Source of the DNA: Nitrosospira sp. 56-18
Lineage (GTDB): Bacteria > Pseudomonadota > Gammaproteobacteria > Burkholderiales > Nitrosomonadaceae
NCBI GenBank assembly: GCA_001899235.1
Contig: MKVR01000002.1
Location: 1 to 64,000 of the forward strand
DNA: 64,000 nt
Direction: 5' to 3'
In this document: piece after piece, positions 26,268 to 35,788 of the stretch
Numbering within the stretch: the first letter of the stretch is position 1
Layout: every line of letters begins with the position of its first letter
Notes under the pieces: generated by a model
What the model was told of the DNA's origin: nothing
Seen by the model: only the letters and a program-made list of their open reading frames with translations
Databases searched by the model: none
Translations under genes and position numbers: made by a program

Positions 26268-27210
26268 GATCACTCCTCGTTTCCTGGATGGTTGCGCTGC
26301 TTTGCCTGGCGTGTTGATCGGAATGGCTGGGCTGGTCGCCAGCGAGCCGCGTGAGGCTTTGCATGAACCCGCGCATGCCGCCGTTGTTCGCGTCTTCGGA
26401 CGTCCAGTTGAAAAGCGATTCCGCCGCGCGGCCGAAGGCGACGGCCGATTCGGATGCGGGGAACAGGTCTATGACCGCGCGGCCGCGCCGGATCGATTGC
26501 CTGAGCTTGTCGTCCGGCGGTATGAAGCCGATAAAATCCAGCGATACCGAAAGATAGCGGCTCGCCACCCGGGCCATGTTATCGAATATCTTTTTCGCTT
26601 CCGTTGCCTCGTTGACCTTATTCACCAGCACGCGGAAGCGCTGGCTGCCGCCATTGCCGCTTATGTGCTTGATCAAGGCGTAGGCCGCGGTGATGGATGC
26701 GGGCTGGGATGAAACCAGGACCGCGATTTCGTGGCAGGGGAAGACAAGCGAGAGCAGTTTGCTGGCGTGGCCTGGCGCCGCATCGACGAGTATTACGTCC
26801 ACGGGAGGCGTCAGGCTCCCGAACGAATCGACCAGGTGAGCCTGATCGTCCGGATTAAGCTTGTTCAGCACTCGCATGCCGCGTCCCGCCGGCAGGATGC
26901 TGAATCCATCGTAATGCTGGATCAGCACCTTGTCGAAAGCCATGTCGCGGCGAATCACATCCAGCAGATCCCGATGCGCGCTGAGTCCCAGCGTTCCGCC
27001 CAGGTTGCTGGCGCTCGCATTCTCGTCGACTATCAGCACCTTTTTGCCGCTTCGCACCAGGGCGGTCGCCAGGTTGATCACCGCGATGGTCTTGCCCGCG
27101 CCCACGCTGCCCGAGATCACGGTTGCGGCATGCAGATTGCTGTCCTGCACCAACAGGCGGCGCAGGCCCTCGGCCTGGTCCTGTATCGGATTAGCCAAGG
27201 CAGCCTCCAT
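26260..27210 (-). CDS. flhG: flagellar number regulator FlhG (FleN/MinD-like)
   Basis: 316 residues of the MinD/ParA family. The P-loop reads SGSVGAGKT rather than the usual KGGVGKT: the signature lysine near the start of the deviant Walker A is absent, and the motif is a classical GxxGxGKT. Other family parts are present: VLIVDENASASNLGGTLGL and VILVDAAPGHASKLL. FlhG normally limits flagellar number with FlhF. It lies between flhF and fliA, overlapping both by a few bases, which supports the name. The C-terminal tail is long and polar. Confidence 0.9.
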   Translation of the reverse strand: MEAALANPIQDQAEGLRRLLVQDSNLHAATVISGSVGAGKTIAVINLATALVRSGKKVLIVDENASASNLGGTLGLSAHRDLLDVIRRDMAFDKVLIQHYDGFSILPAGRGMRVLNKLNPDDQAHLVDSFGSLTPPVDVILVDAAPGHASKLLSLVFPCHEIAVLVSSQPASITAAYALIKHISGNGGSQRFRVLVNKVNEATEAKKIFDNMARVASRYLSVSLDFIGFIPPDDKLRQSIRRGRAVIDLFPASESAVAFGRAAESLFNWTSEDANNGGMRGFMQSLTRLAGDQPSHSDQHARQSSATIQETRSDHV

Positions 27211-29044
27211 TCATTCCGAGACCGGCCATCCTCCCGGTTCCCTCCCTCATCAGCAGCGGAAATGCGTTTTCCGGCATGGCAAAGGGAGAAGCGGCAGGCA
27301 GGTTATCGAAGGCGTCACCAACAAGGTGATCCGCATTGCCGATATGCAGGTCCTCGGGAACTCTTTGCCCGGTAGCAGTATAGTAGAGCTTCAATTGATG
27401 GCGGATGACAGTATCGAGCACGCCGCCGGTGGTAGCCGCTTCGTCCAGCTTGGTAATGATCGTCCCCGCGAGGCCGCCGCCCTCGTAGGCAGAAACGACT
27501 TCATTCAGCGTATCTCCGCTGGATGAGGCATTGAGCAGCAGCAGGCGCTTGACATCCGTGCCGCAGCCGGAAAGCATCGCCACCTGTTCGGCCACCATCC
27601 TGTCGCGCTGGCTCATGCCGACGGTATCGATCAGCACCATGTGCTTGCCCCTCAGTTCCAACAGGGCCAGGGAAAGATCCTGCTGGTCCTTTACCGCGTA
27701 GACCGTGACCCCCAGGATCTTGCCGTAAATGCGCAACTGCTCATGGCCGCCTATCCGGTATCCATCCGTGGTCAGCAAAGCCAGCTTGTCCGCGCCATGG
27801 CGCACCACGCAACGTGCGGCAAGCTTGGCCGTGGTCGTGGTCTTGCCCACCCCGGTAGGCCCCACCAGCGCATATACGCCGCCTTGTTCCAGGATTTCGT
27901 TTTCATTGGCAATAGTCTGCAGGTTGGCTTTCAATACGGTCTTGATCCACTCCATGGCCTTGCGTTCTTCCAGGCCCGCGGGAAGCCGTTCCAGCAGTTC
28001 ATGCGCCAGCGCGGCGCTGAATCCGGCTGCCAGCAACTGGCCGAGCACGTGACCACGGCTGGGGTCGCGGCGCTGCCGCTCGGTCCATGTCAGCGTAGCA
28101 AGCTGATGCTCGAGCGTGCCGCGCATCGACCTGATTTCGCTGAGCACGCTCGCTGCCACCTGGTCGGCAACCTGGCGGGAATCGAACGCGGGCTGGCCAG
28201 TCGCTTCGGATACCGCACCCTGCTCCCGCGCCTGCGATTTTACCGCCTTGCGGACAGTTGCCGTGGCGCGCCGTTTCCTGGGGCCTGCTTCCACCTCATG
28301 ATCCCGGATATTTTCTTCCCTCGGCCCAGGAATGGCTGGCTCGTCGCCGTTTTCGGGCTGGCGCAACGCTCCATTGCCGGATGCCGTATCCACCATGCTT
28401 GCGGCAACGTTCTTTCCGGCCCCGAACGCAGGGAGGGTTGCGGCACTGACGTTCTCCGGCATCCGCTGGGTATTCCCGGCAGCGGGCGCCAAAGGCTGGC
28501 GCGCTGCATCGGCGCCGGTTGCGAAGGTCGGAATGTTCGATACCGGGGAACGCGGGGGCCGTTGCTGCTGCTTATCGAACGCCGGAAACTTGAATCGCGG
28601 CAAACTATGGGCCGCAACAGGATTGCTCCCCGCTTCTTCCTCCAACCACTCCTCCTCGGATTCCTCCTGCTTGTTCCGCCCGCCTTGTTCCGCCGGCGGC
28701 GCCATGAATGGAGAGATCTTCCGGGATTGCGCCGTTTCTTCCATTTTCACCGCCCGATAGACGGAGGCCTTGGCACTTTTTTGGCCTGGAACACGGGAGC
28801 CCGGTTGCTCCGGCTCCGCATCATTCCTGGATTCATCCAGCCGGGTTCTGTCCACCGCACCCTTCGCTGCGGCTTCCCCTGCTTGCGGCACCAGCGCCGT
28901 GATGTCTTCCGCGCCGAGGGCGAGGATTTCGACCCCGCCATCGACCGAGCGGTTGGAAAGGATGACTCCATCGGGACCCAGCGCATCCCGCACCATGCGT
29001 AATGCATCCCGGGTAGTGGCTCCAAAAAACCGCTTTATGCTCAT
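27191..29044 (-). CDS. flhF: flagellar placement GTPase FlhF (SRP-like)
   Basis: 617 residues, longer than the common 400-500 because of an extended low-complexity N-terminal/middle region (about 90-300). N-terminal B domain: MSIKRFFGATTRDALRMVRD and ALGPDGVILSNR. The NG domain carries G1 VGPTGVGKTTTTAKLAARC, then VLIDTVGMSQRD and TIITKLDEAATTGGVLD. It is an SRP-family GTPase that selects the flagellar site. It overlaps flhA by ATGA and flhG by 20 bases. Confidence 0.95.
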   Translation of the reverse strand: MSIKRFFGATTRDALRMVRDALGPDGVILSNRSVDGGVEILALGAEDITALVPQAGEAAAKGAVDRTRLDESRNDAEPEQPGSRVPGQKSAKASVYRAVKMEETAQSRKISPFMAPPAEQGGRNKQEESEEEWLEEEAGSNPVAAHSLPRFKFPAFDKQQQRPPRSPVSNIPTFATGADAARQPLAPAAGNTQRMPENVSAATLPAFGAGKNVAASMVDTASGNGALRQPENGDEPAIPGPREENIRDHEVEAGPRKRRATATVRKAVKSQAREQGAVSEATGQPAFDSRQVADQVAASVLSEIRSMRGTLEHQLATLTWTERQRRDPSRGHVLGQLLAAGFSAALAHELLERLPAGLEERKAMEWIKTVLKANLQTIANENEILEQGGVYALVGPTGVGKTTTTAKLAARCVVRHGADKLALLTTDGYRIGGHEQLRIYGKILGVTVYAVKDQQDLSLALLELRGKHMVLIDTVGMSQRDRMVAEQVAMLSGCGTDVKRLLLLNASSSGDTLNEVVSAYEGGGLAGTIITKLDEAATTGGVLDTVIRHQLKLYYTATGQRVPEDLHIGNADHLVGDAFDNLPAASPFAMPENAFPLLMREGTGRMAGLGMNGGCLG

Positions 29045-31122
29045 GCTCTCGCTCCTAGAATGGTGGTGACTTTGATGTTGCTGGAATCGGGTACTTCAGC
29101 GTGCGACAGAATCCTGAGTTGCGGCAGCGCGCGCCGCAGGAAACGGGCGAGCAGCGTCCTGAGCGGCGCCGGTACCAGAAGCACCGGAGCGATGCCCATC
29201 TGCTCCTGGCGCTGGCTCGCGCCCATGGCTTCGCGCAACAGCGTATCGGCCAGCCCTGGCTCGATGCCGGTATTGTTGGGGCTGGCCTGCAATGCCTGGA
29301 CAAGCAATCTCTCCAATCCGGTATCCAGTGCCATGACCTGCAATTCGCCCATCTGCGGCGCGATCTGCTGCACGATCGCCCTTCCCAGCGCAACCCGCAC
29401 CAGGGCAGTCAGTTCGTACGGATCCTGCACTCGGCTCCCATGTTCGGCCAGCGCATCCAGAATCGAGCGCATGTCGCGTATGTGCACATTTTCGTCCAGC
29501 AGGTTTTGCAGGACCTTTTGCACCGTCGAGATGGGTAGGAGCTTGGGAGTGAGGTCTTCCACCAGCTTGGGAGATTCCTTGGCCAGCCGGTCGAGCAGTT
29601 GCTGCGCCTCCGTGCGGCCCAGCAATTCCGCTGCATGGCCATGCAGCAGATGATTCAGGTGGGTAGCCACCACGGTGCCGGCATCCACCACGGTATAACC
29701 GAGCATTTGCGCATGGTCGCGCTGGCCGGCTTCGATCCACAAGGCGGGAAGCCCGAATGCGGGATCGCTGGTGGCGGCGCCCGGCAGGCTGCCGGAGACA
29801 TTTCCGGGATTGATGGCGAGATACTGGCCGATATTGACTTCGCCCGCGCCAATGGATACGCCCTTTATGGTGATGCGGTATCCGTTGGGGCGCAGTTCCA
29901 GGTTGTCGCGTATATGCACCGAAGGCGGCAGATACCCGATTTCCTGCGCAAATTTCTTGCGCACGCCCTTTATCCTGCGCAGCAATTCGCCATCCTGCGC
30001 TTTATCGACCAGCGGGATCAGGCGGTAGCCCACTTCGAGGCCCAGGATATCCACCGGCATGACGTCATCCCAGCTCGCGTCCTGCACCTCCGCCGGCGCT
30101 TTGGGCGCCGCCGTTGCTTGCGCCGCCACCGCCCGCTTCTCACGTTTGATCATCAGGTACGCGCCGCCGCCCAGCACCGCGGCCAGCAACAGGAAAGCAA
30201 CATGGGGCATGCCGGGTATCGTGCCCATCAGGCCGATGATCGCAGCCGTCAGGATCAGCACTTGCGGCTTCATGAAAAGCTGCGTGATGAGCTGCCCGCT
30301 GATATCCTCGTCGGTGCCTACGCGGCTGACCACCAGGCCCGCCGCCGTGGAGATGATAAGCGCCGGTATTTGCGCCACCAGCCCGTCGCCGATGGCCAGC
30401 AGGGTGTAATTATGCGCCGCGGTGGAGATATCCAGACCGTGCTGCAGCACGCCGACGACCAGGCCGCCGATCACGTTGATGAATAGAATCAGGATGCCTG
30501 CTATCGCGTCTCCACGCACGAATTTGCTGGCGCCATCCATCGAACCGAAGAACTCCGCTTCCTGGGCAATGGCGCCGCGCCGCTTGCCAGCCTCCTCCTC
30601 GCCGATGAGGCCGGCATTCATGTCCGCATCGATGGCCATCTGCTTGCCGGGCATCGCATCCAGGGTAAACCGCGCGGCGACCTCGGCTATGCGCCCCGCA
30701 CCCTTGGTGATGACGATGAAATTGATGACCATCAGGATGACGAACACCACGATGCCAACCGTGTAGTTGCCGCCCACCAGGTAGTGGCCGAAAGCCTCGA
30801 TGACCTTGCCTGCCGCATCCGGCCCGGTATGGCCTTCCATCAGCACGATCCGGGTGGAGGCAACATTGAGCGACAGCCTCAGCAGCGTGGTCAGCAGCAG
30901 CACGGTGGGAAACGCGGCGAACTCCAGGGGTTTGTGCGTATGGATGCTGACCAGCAGCACCATGATGGAAAGAGCGATATTGAAGGTGAACATCATGTCC
31001 AGCAGGAAAGCCGGCAATGGCAGCACCATCATGCCCAGGATCATGAGTATCAGAAGCGGCCCTGCGAGGCCCCTTGCGTTCACGCCGCTGAAGAAAGAGG
31101 AAAGGCTGGCAATCGCGTTCAT
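29041..31122 (-). CDS. flhA: flagellar export gate protein FlhA
   Basis: 693 residues. The N-terminal half has about eight membrane helices and the FHIPEP signature region (LRLSLNVASTRIVL, GNYTVGIVVFVILMVINFIV and RFTLDAMPGKQMAIDADMNA). The C-terminal half is the cytoplasmic ring domain (HIRDNLELRPNGYRITIKGV, LLGRTEAQQLLDRLAKESPK). It is the main gate component of flagellar type III secretion. It is immediately downstream of flhB and overlaps flhF. Confidence 0.97.
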   Translation of the reverse strand: MNAIASLSSFFSGVNARGLAGPLLILMILGMMVLPLPAFLLDMMFTFNIALSIMVLLVSIHTHKPLEFAAFPTVLLLTTLLRLSLNVASTRIVLMEGHTGPDAAGKVIEAFGHYLVGGNYTVGIVVFVILMVINFIVITKGAGRIAEVAARFTLDAMPGKQMAIDADMNAGLIGEEEAGKRRGAIAQEAEFFGSMDGASKFVRGDAIAGILILFINVIGGLVVGVLQHGLDISTAAHNYTLLAIGDGLVAQIPALIISTAAGLVVSRVGTDEDISGQLITQLFMKPQVLILTAAIIGLMGTIPGMPHVAFLLLAAVLGGGAYLMIKREKRAVAAQATAAPKAPAEVQDASWDDVMPVDILGLEVGYRLIPLVDKAQDGELLRRIKGVRKKFAQEIGYLPPSVHIRDNLELRPNGYRITIKGVSIGAGEVNIGQYLAINPGNVSGSLPGAATSDPAFGLPALWIEAGQRDHAQMLGYTVVDAGTVVATHLNHLLHGHAAELLGRTEAQQLLDRLAKESPKLVEDLTPKLLPISTVQKVLQNLLDENVHIRDMRSILDALAEHGSRVQDPYELTALVRVALGRAIVQQIAPQMGELQVMALDTGLERLLVQALQASPNNTGIEPGLADTLLREAMGASQRQEQMGIAPVLLVPAPLRTLLARFLRRALPQLRILSHAEVPDSSNIKVTTILGARA

Positions 31123-31125
31123 GGG

Positions 31126-32322
31126 TTAACGGGCCTCACTGTCGGTTTCTGTCGGGGATGCGGAGGATGAGCTGTTCAGCGGATCCATATCGGCCGGCAC
31201 CGCAAGCGTGGCGGGCGGAACCGGCGCCTTGCGGCCAGCCATCGCATTCGGGCCGTATTCGCGATAGCGGCGCAGCTGATAAACGTAGGCCAGCACTTCG
31301 GCCACGGCGTTATACAGCGCATGGGGAATTTCGTCGCCCAGTTCAGTGTGGGTATAGAGCGCGCGCGCCAGGGGCGGCGCTTCGAGCACCGGGATGTCAT
31401 GCTCCGCGGCGATTTCGCGGATTCTCAGAGCCAGCAGATGCGCGCCCTTCGCAATCACGCGGGGCGCGCCCTTCTTGCCATCCTCATATTTCAGCGCGAC
31501 CGAGTAATGCGTGGGGTTGGTGACGATGACGTCCGCCTTGGGGATTTCGGCCATCATGCGCCGCCGGGCAATCTCGCGCTGCTGGGCGCGTATCCTGCCC
31601 TTGACCTGCGGGTTGCCTTCCGTTTCTTTTGCTTCCTGCCGCGCTTCTTCCTTGGTCATCCTGAGCTTGCGGTGATGGTCCCATAACTTATAGGGCACAT
31701 CCGCCGCCGCGATCAGGATCATGGTGCCGGCCACGGCAAGAAAGCTCATCGCCACCAGTTCGCCCATGTGGCCGATCCCTGCCGCCACGGGCGCCGCGAT
31801 CAATGAAAGCACGGCCTCCTTGTGATGCCAGATGGTCCATACTCCGGCGCCGCCGATCAGCGCGGCCTTGAGGAGGGCCTTCGACAGTTCGACCAGGCTG
31901 TGCATGGAAAACATCCTGCCCAATCCGCTTGCCGGGTTGAGCCGGCTGAACTTGGGGATGAGTGCATTCCAGGTGAACAGCCAGCCCGAAAGCAGCATGG
32001 GCGCGGCGAGCGCCGCCAGGAGCATCAGGACCAGAAAGGGAGCAAGTGCAAGCAGGGCGTGTATCGATTGCCCGAGCAGGCGCTCGGAAAGCAGTCCCGC
32101 ATCGAAGCCGACGTCGCGGGACACTTTCATGCCGTCTTTGATCAGGCCGGCAAGCTGGCCCGCAATATGGCCACCCATGAACCACATCGCGGCGCCCGCA
32201 GCGATCAGGGTGGCAAAGGTGGATAGTTCCGGAGAACGCGGAACCTGGCCTTCCTCGCGGGATTTCTCCAGCTTCCTGGGCGACGCAGGTTCTGTTTTTT
32301 CGAGATCGCTCTCTTCGCTCAC
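31126..32322 (-). CDS. flhB: flagellar export switch protein FlhB
   Basis: 398 residues. Cytosolic start EKTEPASPRKLEKSREEGQV, four membrane helices, then the autocleavage motif NPTH in VTNPTHYSVALKYEDGKKGA and a C-terminal domain ending REYGPNAMAGRKAPVPP and a Ser-rich tail. Cleavage between N and P switches export from hook to filament substrates. Separated from flhA by 3 bases. Confidence 0.96.
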   Translation of the reverse strand: MSEESDLEKTEPASPRKLEKSREEGQVPRSPELSTFATLIAAGAAMWFMGGHIAGQLAGLIKDGMKVSRDVGFDAGLLSERLLGQSIHALLALAPFLVLMLLAALAAPMLLSGWLFTWNALIPKFSRLNPASGLGRMFSMHSLVELSKALLKAALIGGAGVWTIWHHKEAVLSLIAAPVAAGIGHMGELVAMSFLAVAGTMILIAAADVPYKLWDHHRKLRMTKEEARQEAKETEGNPQVKGRIRAQQREIARRRMMAEIPKADVIVTNPTHYSVALKYEDGKKGAPRVIAKGAHLLALRIREIAAEHDIPVLEAPPLARALYTHTELGDEIPHALYNAVAEVLAYVYQLRRYREYGPNAMAGRKAPVPPATLAVPADMDPLNSSSSASPTETDSEAR

Positions 32323-32501
32323 GCCTCACTCCGATATCTCGTTCATCAAGGCTGCCAACGCTACGATCGGCTACCATTGGCGAGCATTATCGAACGGCCC
32401 GGGCGCGGGTCATCGAGGGAAAAGAGAGAAATTCCCGCCGCTATTCGGCGTTAAGAAATATCATCAAAAAAAGGATCAGATCATGGAATGAGCGCATTTT
32501 C

Positions 32502-33434
32502 TCATCCGGCCTCGGAAGGCTCCAGGGTCTTGGCATTGATCGTGGCGGCATCGCTCTTGATATCCATGGTTGTCCCGCCTTCCTGGGTGACAGCCTCCGC
32601 CGCCTTGTGGCTCATCACGACGATGCTGATGCGCCTGTTCACGGGGTTGACGGGGTTGGCCTTGTCGAACAGCACGGCCGAACTCAACCCCACCACGCGC
32701 ATGATCTTTTGTTCGTTCATCCCACCCATGACGAGCTGGCGGCGTGAAGCATTGGCGCGATCGGCGGACAGCTCCCAATTGCTGTAGTTTTTTTCTCCGC
32801 TGGCATAGGGAGTGGCGTCGGTATGGCCCGCGAGGCTGATCCTGTTCGGCATTTCGTTCAGCACTCCGCCAAGCTTCTGCAGTATATCCCGGGTATAGGG
32901 CTGCAGATCCGCCTTGGCAAGCGCAAACATGGGACGATTTTTATCATCGACAATCTGGATGCGCAATCCCTCCGATGTAATGTCCAGCAGCAGCTGATTC
33001 TTGAAGTCGCGCATGGTCTCGTTCGAGGCGATCAACCGTTCCAGCCGGCTCTTCAGGTCCTCGAGCTTGATTCTGTCCAGCCGTTCGAGCTCGGCCTGGG
33101 CCGCCTTGAGGTTGCGAGGCTTGCTCCTCTCGCCGCTTACCTTCCTGGCCTGGCCGACATTCATCGTAATATCCCTGCCCCCTCCCTGGATCACGCTGGC
33201 ACGATCTCCGGTTCCGCGGGCCTTATCCAGAGGGGTCTTCACCGGGGTCTGAAAATACTCCGAAAGCCCCTGCAACTGCTCCTCGCTGGCCGAGCCCAGC
33301 AGCCACATGAGCAGGAAGAACGCCATCATGGCGGTGACGAAATCCGCATAGGCGATCTTCCATGCGCCCCCATGATGGCTGCCATGTTTTTTCACTTTTT
33401 TGATGATAATGGGGCGCTTCTCAGTCGCGGTCAT
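32502..33434 (-). CDS. motB: flagellar motor stator protein MotB
   Basis: 310 residues. Short cytosolic segment (IIIKKVKKHGSHHGGAWKIA), a single helix with the proton-binding Asp in AYADFVTAMMAFFLLMWLLG, a plug/linker and the OmpA-like domain (SLAGHTDATPY, NYSNWELSADRANASRRQL, NPVNRRISIVV). Forms the proton channel with MotA, encoded 147 bases upstream. Second stator set in the window besides MotCD. Confidence 0.96.
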   Translation of the reverse strand: MTATEKRPIIIKKVKKHGSHHGGAWKIAYADFVTAMMAFFLLMWLLGSASEEQLQGLSEYFQTPVKTPLDKARGTGDRASVIQGGGRDITMNVGQARKVSGERSKPRNLKAAQAELERLDRIKLEDLKSRLERLIASNETMRDFKNQLLLDITSEGLRIQIVDDKNRPMFALAKADLQPYTRDILQKLGGVLNEMPNRISLAGHTDATPYASGEKNYSNWELSADRANASRRQLVMGGMNEQKIMRVVGLSSAVLFDKANPVNPVNRRISIVVMSHKAAEAVTQEGGTTMDIKSDAATINAKTLEPSEAG

Positions 33435-33581
33435 GGTTTACTTCCTGGAATCATCCATCCTGAATCCCCCTGCAGTGAACTCGCCATATGGCTGAACCTC
33501 GAGTGCCGTGGAAAGTCTTCGTGGATCATGGTTCCAAACTGGAAATGAGCGGTCAATTGCCGGATGCAGATTCAAGATCGC

Positions 33582-34442
33582 CTATTTATGCCTTGCCTGC
33601 CTGACACGCTCTTCCAGTTCCACGAAGCTCGGGCGCTCGGTCGAATACAGCGCCTTGCGGCCAAACTCGACCGCCAGGGCGGGAGCGTAGCCATTGATGC
33701 TGGCAAGCAATGTCATCCGGATGCACTGCAGCATCTTGGTCGACTCCTCGAGTTTTTGCTCCAGCACGACGGCGCACGGTCCGACGAAGCCGTAGCCCAG
33801 AAGAATTCCCAGGAAAGTGCCTACCAGCGCCTGCGCTACCAGCACCCCCAGCTCCGAGGGCGGGAGACCAACCGACGCCATGGTATGGATCACGCCCATC
33901 ACAGCGGCGACAATGCCGAATGCGGGCATGCTGTCTCCCAGCTTGGAAATGCAGTGCACCGGAATCTGGCCCTCCTGGTGGTGCGTCTCGATTTCATTAT
34001 CCATCAGGTTCTCGATCTCGAACGCATTCAGATTGCCCCCCACCATCAGGCGAAGATAGTCGGTCATGAACTCGATTGCCTCATGATCAGCCAGGACGCT
34101 GGGGTAATGTGAGAAGATCGGGCTCTCGCCCGGAATGTCGATATCGGACTCGATGGACATCAACCCCTCCTTGCGCACCTTCGCCAGGAGATCGTAGAGC
34201 AGCGCCATGAGGTCCATGTAAAGCATTTTCGTGTACTTCGGGCGGTGAGCAACCCTGGGCAAAGCCTTCAATGTCGCCTTCAGCGCCTTGCCTGTATTGC
34301 CCAGCACGGAAGCGCCCACCGCGGCCCCCCCTATCATCAGAAGCTCCAATGGCTGATACAGTGCGGCAAGGTGTCCGCCCGCCAGTGCAAATCCTCCGAA
34401 TACTGAACCCAGAGTGATGAGGCATCCTACAATGATCAGCAT
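33582..34442 (-). CDS. motA: flagellar motor stator protein MotA
   Basis: 286 residues from MLIIVGCLITLGSVFGGFAL; the frame is open further upstream but without similarity. Four helices; conserved LMIGGAAVGASVLGNT, the long cytosolic loop interacting with FliG (KVRKEGLMSIESDID), GDSMPAFGIVAAVMGVIHTM and FLGILLGYGFVGP. The length is typical of enterobacterial-type MotA. It is separated from flhC by a strong terminator, so it should have its own promoter; a sigma-28-like candidate is listed. Confidence 0.96.
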   Translation of the reverse strand: MLIIVGCLITLGSVFGGFALAGGHLAALYQPLELLMIGGAAVGASVLGNTGKALKATLKALPRVAHRPKYTKMLYMDLMALLYDLLAKVRKEGLMSIESDIDIPGESPIFSHYPSVLADHEAIEFMTDYLRLMVGGNLNAFEIENLMDNEIETHHQEGQIPVHCISKLGDSMPAFGIVAAVMGVIHTMASVGLPPSELGVLVAQALVGTFLGILLGYGFVGPCAVVLEQKLEESTKMLQCIRMTLLASINGYAPALAVEFGRKALYSTERPSFVELEERVRQARHK

Positions 34443-34676
34443 TTTTACCGGTACTCCGTTTCGATGATTGATGCTGCGTGTCCCCGCTCTTGCGGGATTT
34501 TCAATTCGTTGGCTCAATGCAGCCCGGCACTGCCGGCAATTGCGCGAAGGCCCGCCTCCAGGCGGCAGCCGTGCTGCATTGGAACATTCACTTCTGTAAC
34601 GGCGGGAACCTGGCAAACTTTAACGGGAGCAAGCGAAAGAAGCGCTGAAAAACCAGGCGGATAAAGCGTTTTGGGC

Positions 34677-34703
34677 TTAACGGCGGGGCGCGAAAAAAAT
34701 GCG
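34677..34703 (-). promoter_or_regulatory. possible sigma-28 promoter of motAB
   Basis: On the minus strand the -10 reads GCCGTTAA (7 of 8 to GCCGATAA). Eleven bases upstream the -35 region is poor (about half matching) and overlaps the T-run of the flhC terminator. The position just after a terminator, and the late role of motAB in FlhDC systems, support it; the -35 argues against. Confidence 0.35.
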
Positions 34704-34748
34704 GTGTGGCAGCCTCAATATAGGGGGATTGAGAATGCCCGCACCGCA
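34693..34748 (-). terminator. Rho-independent terminator of flhDC
   Basis: On the minus strand TGCGGTG (34742-34748) pairs with CACCGCA-type sequence (34700-34706), with an inner CTCAAT/ATTGAG stem, followed by seven T residues (34693-34699). It lies 38 bases after the flhC stop and separates flhDC from motAB. Confidence 0.85.
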
Positions 34749-34786
34749 GCGGAAATCAGGGGCCGAGCAAGGCCCGTAGAAGAGAA

Positions 34787-35335
34787 TCAGGCCGCCATGG
34801 CGGTGTAGGTCAGCGTACGCGGCTTGCTGGTCTTGCCCGCGCGGGAAGGAACATTGCACAGCCCGCAGACGAAGCGATGGGTGAGATCATGCGCGTGAAC
34901 CACGAAATGGCCGCTGCATTGCCCGCAGGAGGCTGTTTTCAACATTTTTCCTTCAAAAAAACGCACCAGGGTCCAGGCGCGAGTCAGGCTTAGCACGGGC
35001 TCCATCTCTGCGACTTCGCAGTGCTCCAGGTAGAGTTTGTAGCTTTTGATGATTGCCTCGATTCCGCGGCACTCGGCATGGGCTGTCAGATAGCTGTAAA
35101 TATCGGCGAATATGGAAGAATGAATATTGGGTTGCCACGTCAGAAACCAGTCCTCTGAAAAAGGCAGCATGCCCTTGGGGGGAGAAACGCCCTTCAATTC
35201 CTTGTAGAGCTTGATCAGGCGTTCGCGGCTCAGGCTGGTTTCGCTTTCCAGCAGCTGGAGGCGCGCTCCGAGATGGATCATTTCCATGGCAGTCTGGATT
35301 TCCCTGGCTTCCGACGCTACGCTCTTTTTCCGCAT
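34787..35335 (-). CDS. flhC: flagellar master regulator subunit FlhC
   Basis: 182 residues from MRKKSVASEAREIQTAMEMI. Family parts: GARLQLLESETSLSRERLIK, KGMLPFSEDWFLTWQPN and the zinc-binding cysteines in ASCGQCSGHF and FVCGLCNVPSRAGK. FlhC forms the FlhD4C2 activator of class II flagellar operons. It is 76 bases downstream of flhD and followed by a terminator. Confidence 0.95.
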   Translation of the reverse strand: MRKKSVASEAREIQTAMEMIHLGARLQLLESETSLSRERLIKLYKELKGVSPPKGMLPFSEDWFLTWQPNIHSSIFADIYSYLTAHAECRGIEAIIKSYKLYLEHCEVAEMEPVLSLTRAWTLVRFFEGKMLKTASCGQCSGHFVVHAHDLTHRFVCGLCNVPSRAGKTSKPRTLTYTAMAA

Positions 35336-35411
35336 GATATTTTCCCCTATCGTTGAAACACTGTTTCTTATCGATGAATCCTGTCGGCTTCGCTTGCCCT
35401 CGCCCGGGCGC

Positions 35412-35732
35412 CTAGGTGATCTCTTCCACCGGCTGGCCTGCCATGAGGATGGCCGCATGGGATTGGGACATCGTTTTTTCCTTGCCGCTATAATTCGCCA
35501 GCATGCCAAATACCAGGTTGTCGTCGAACCGGATACGGCACAGCATCATGTTGGAGTTGGATAATTTGAGAATCTGGCTGGGGGTCAGCACTGCCAATAT
35601 GTCAGCGATGTCCTTGCTGATCCCCAGGCGGAAGATGGCCATGTCCTTGTCGGAAAGGACCATCTGCTGGGCCAGCATCAGGTAGGTCAGGTTGAGTTCC
35701 CTGATTTCCGTGGTCAATTCGTTCGCTTTCAT
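35412..35732 (-). CDS. flhD: flagellar master regulator subunit FlhD
   Basis: 106 residues: ELNLTYLMLAQQMVLSDKDM, AIFRLGISKDIADILAVLTP and MMLCRIRFDDN are diagnostic. FlhD lacks DNA specificity alone and works with FlhC. First gene of the flhDC operon. Its upstream region has several palindromes (35789-35855), the natural place for regulation of motility. Confidence 0.95.
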   Translation of the reverse strand: MKANELTTEIRELNLTYLMLAQQMVLSDKDMAIFRLGISKDIADILAVLTPSQILKLSNSNMMLCRIRFDDNLVFGMLANYSGKEKTMSQSHAAILMAGQPVEEIT

Positions 35733-35788
35733 TTTGCCCCCAATGTGTTGTTGAGGACTTCATTGTGCCCATCGGACGATGTTCCGGA

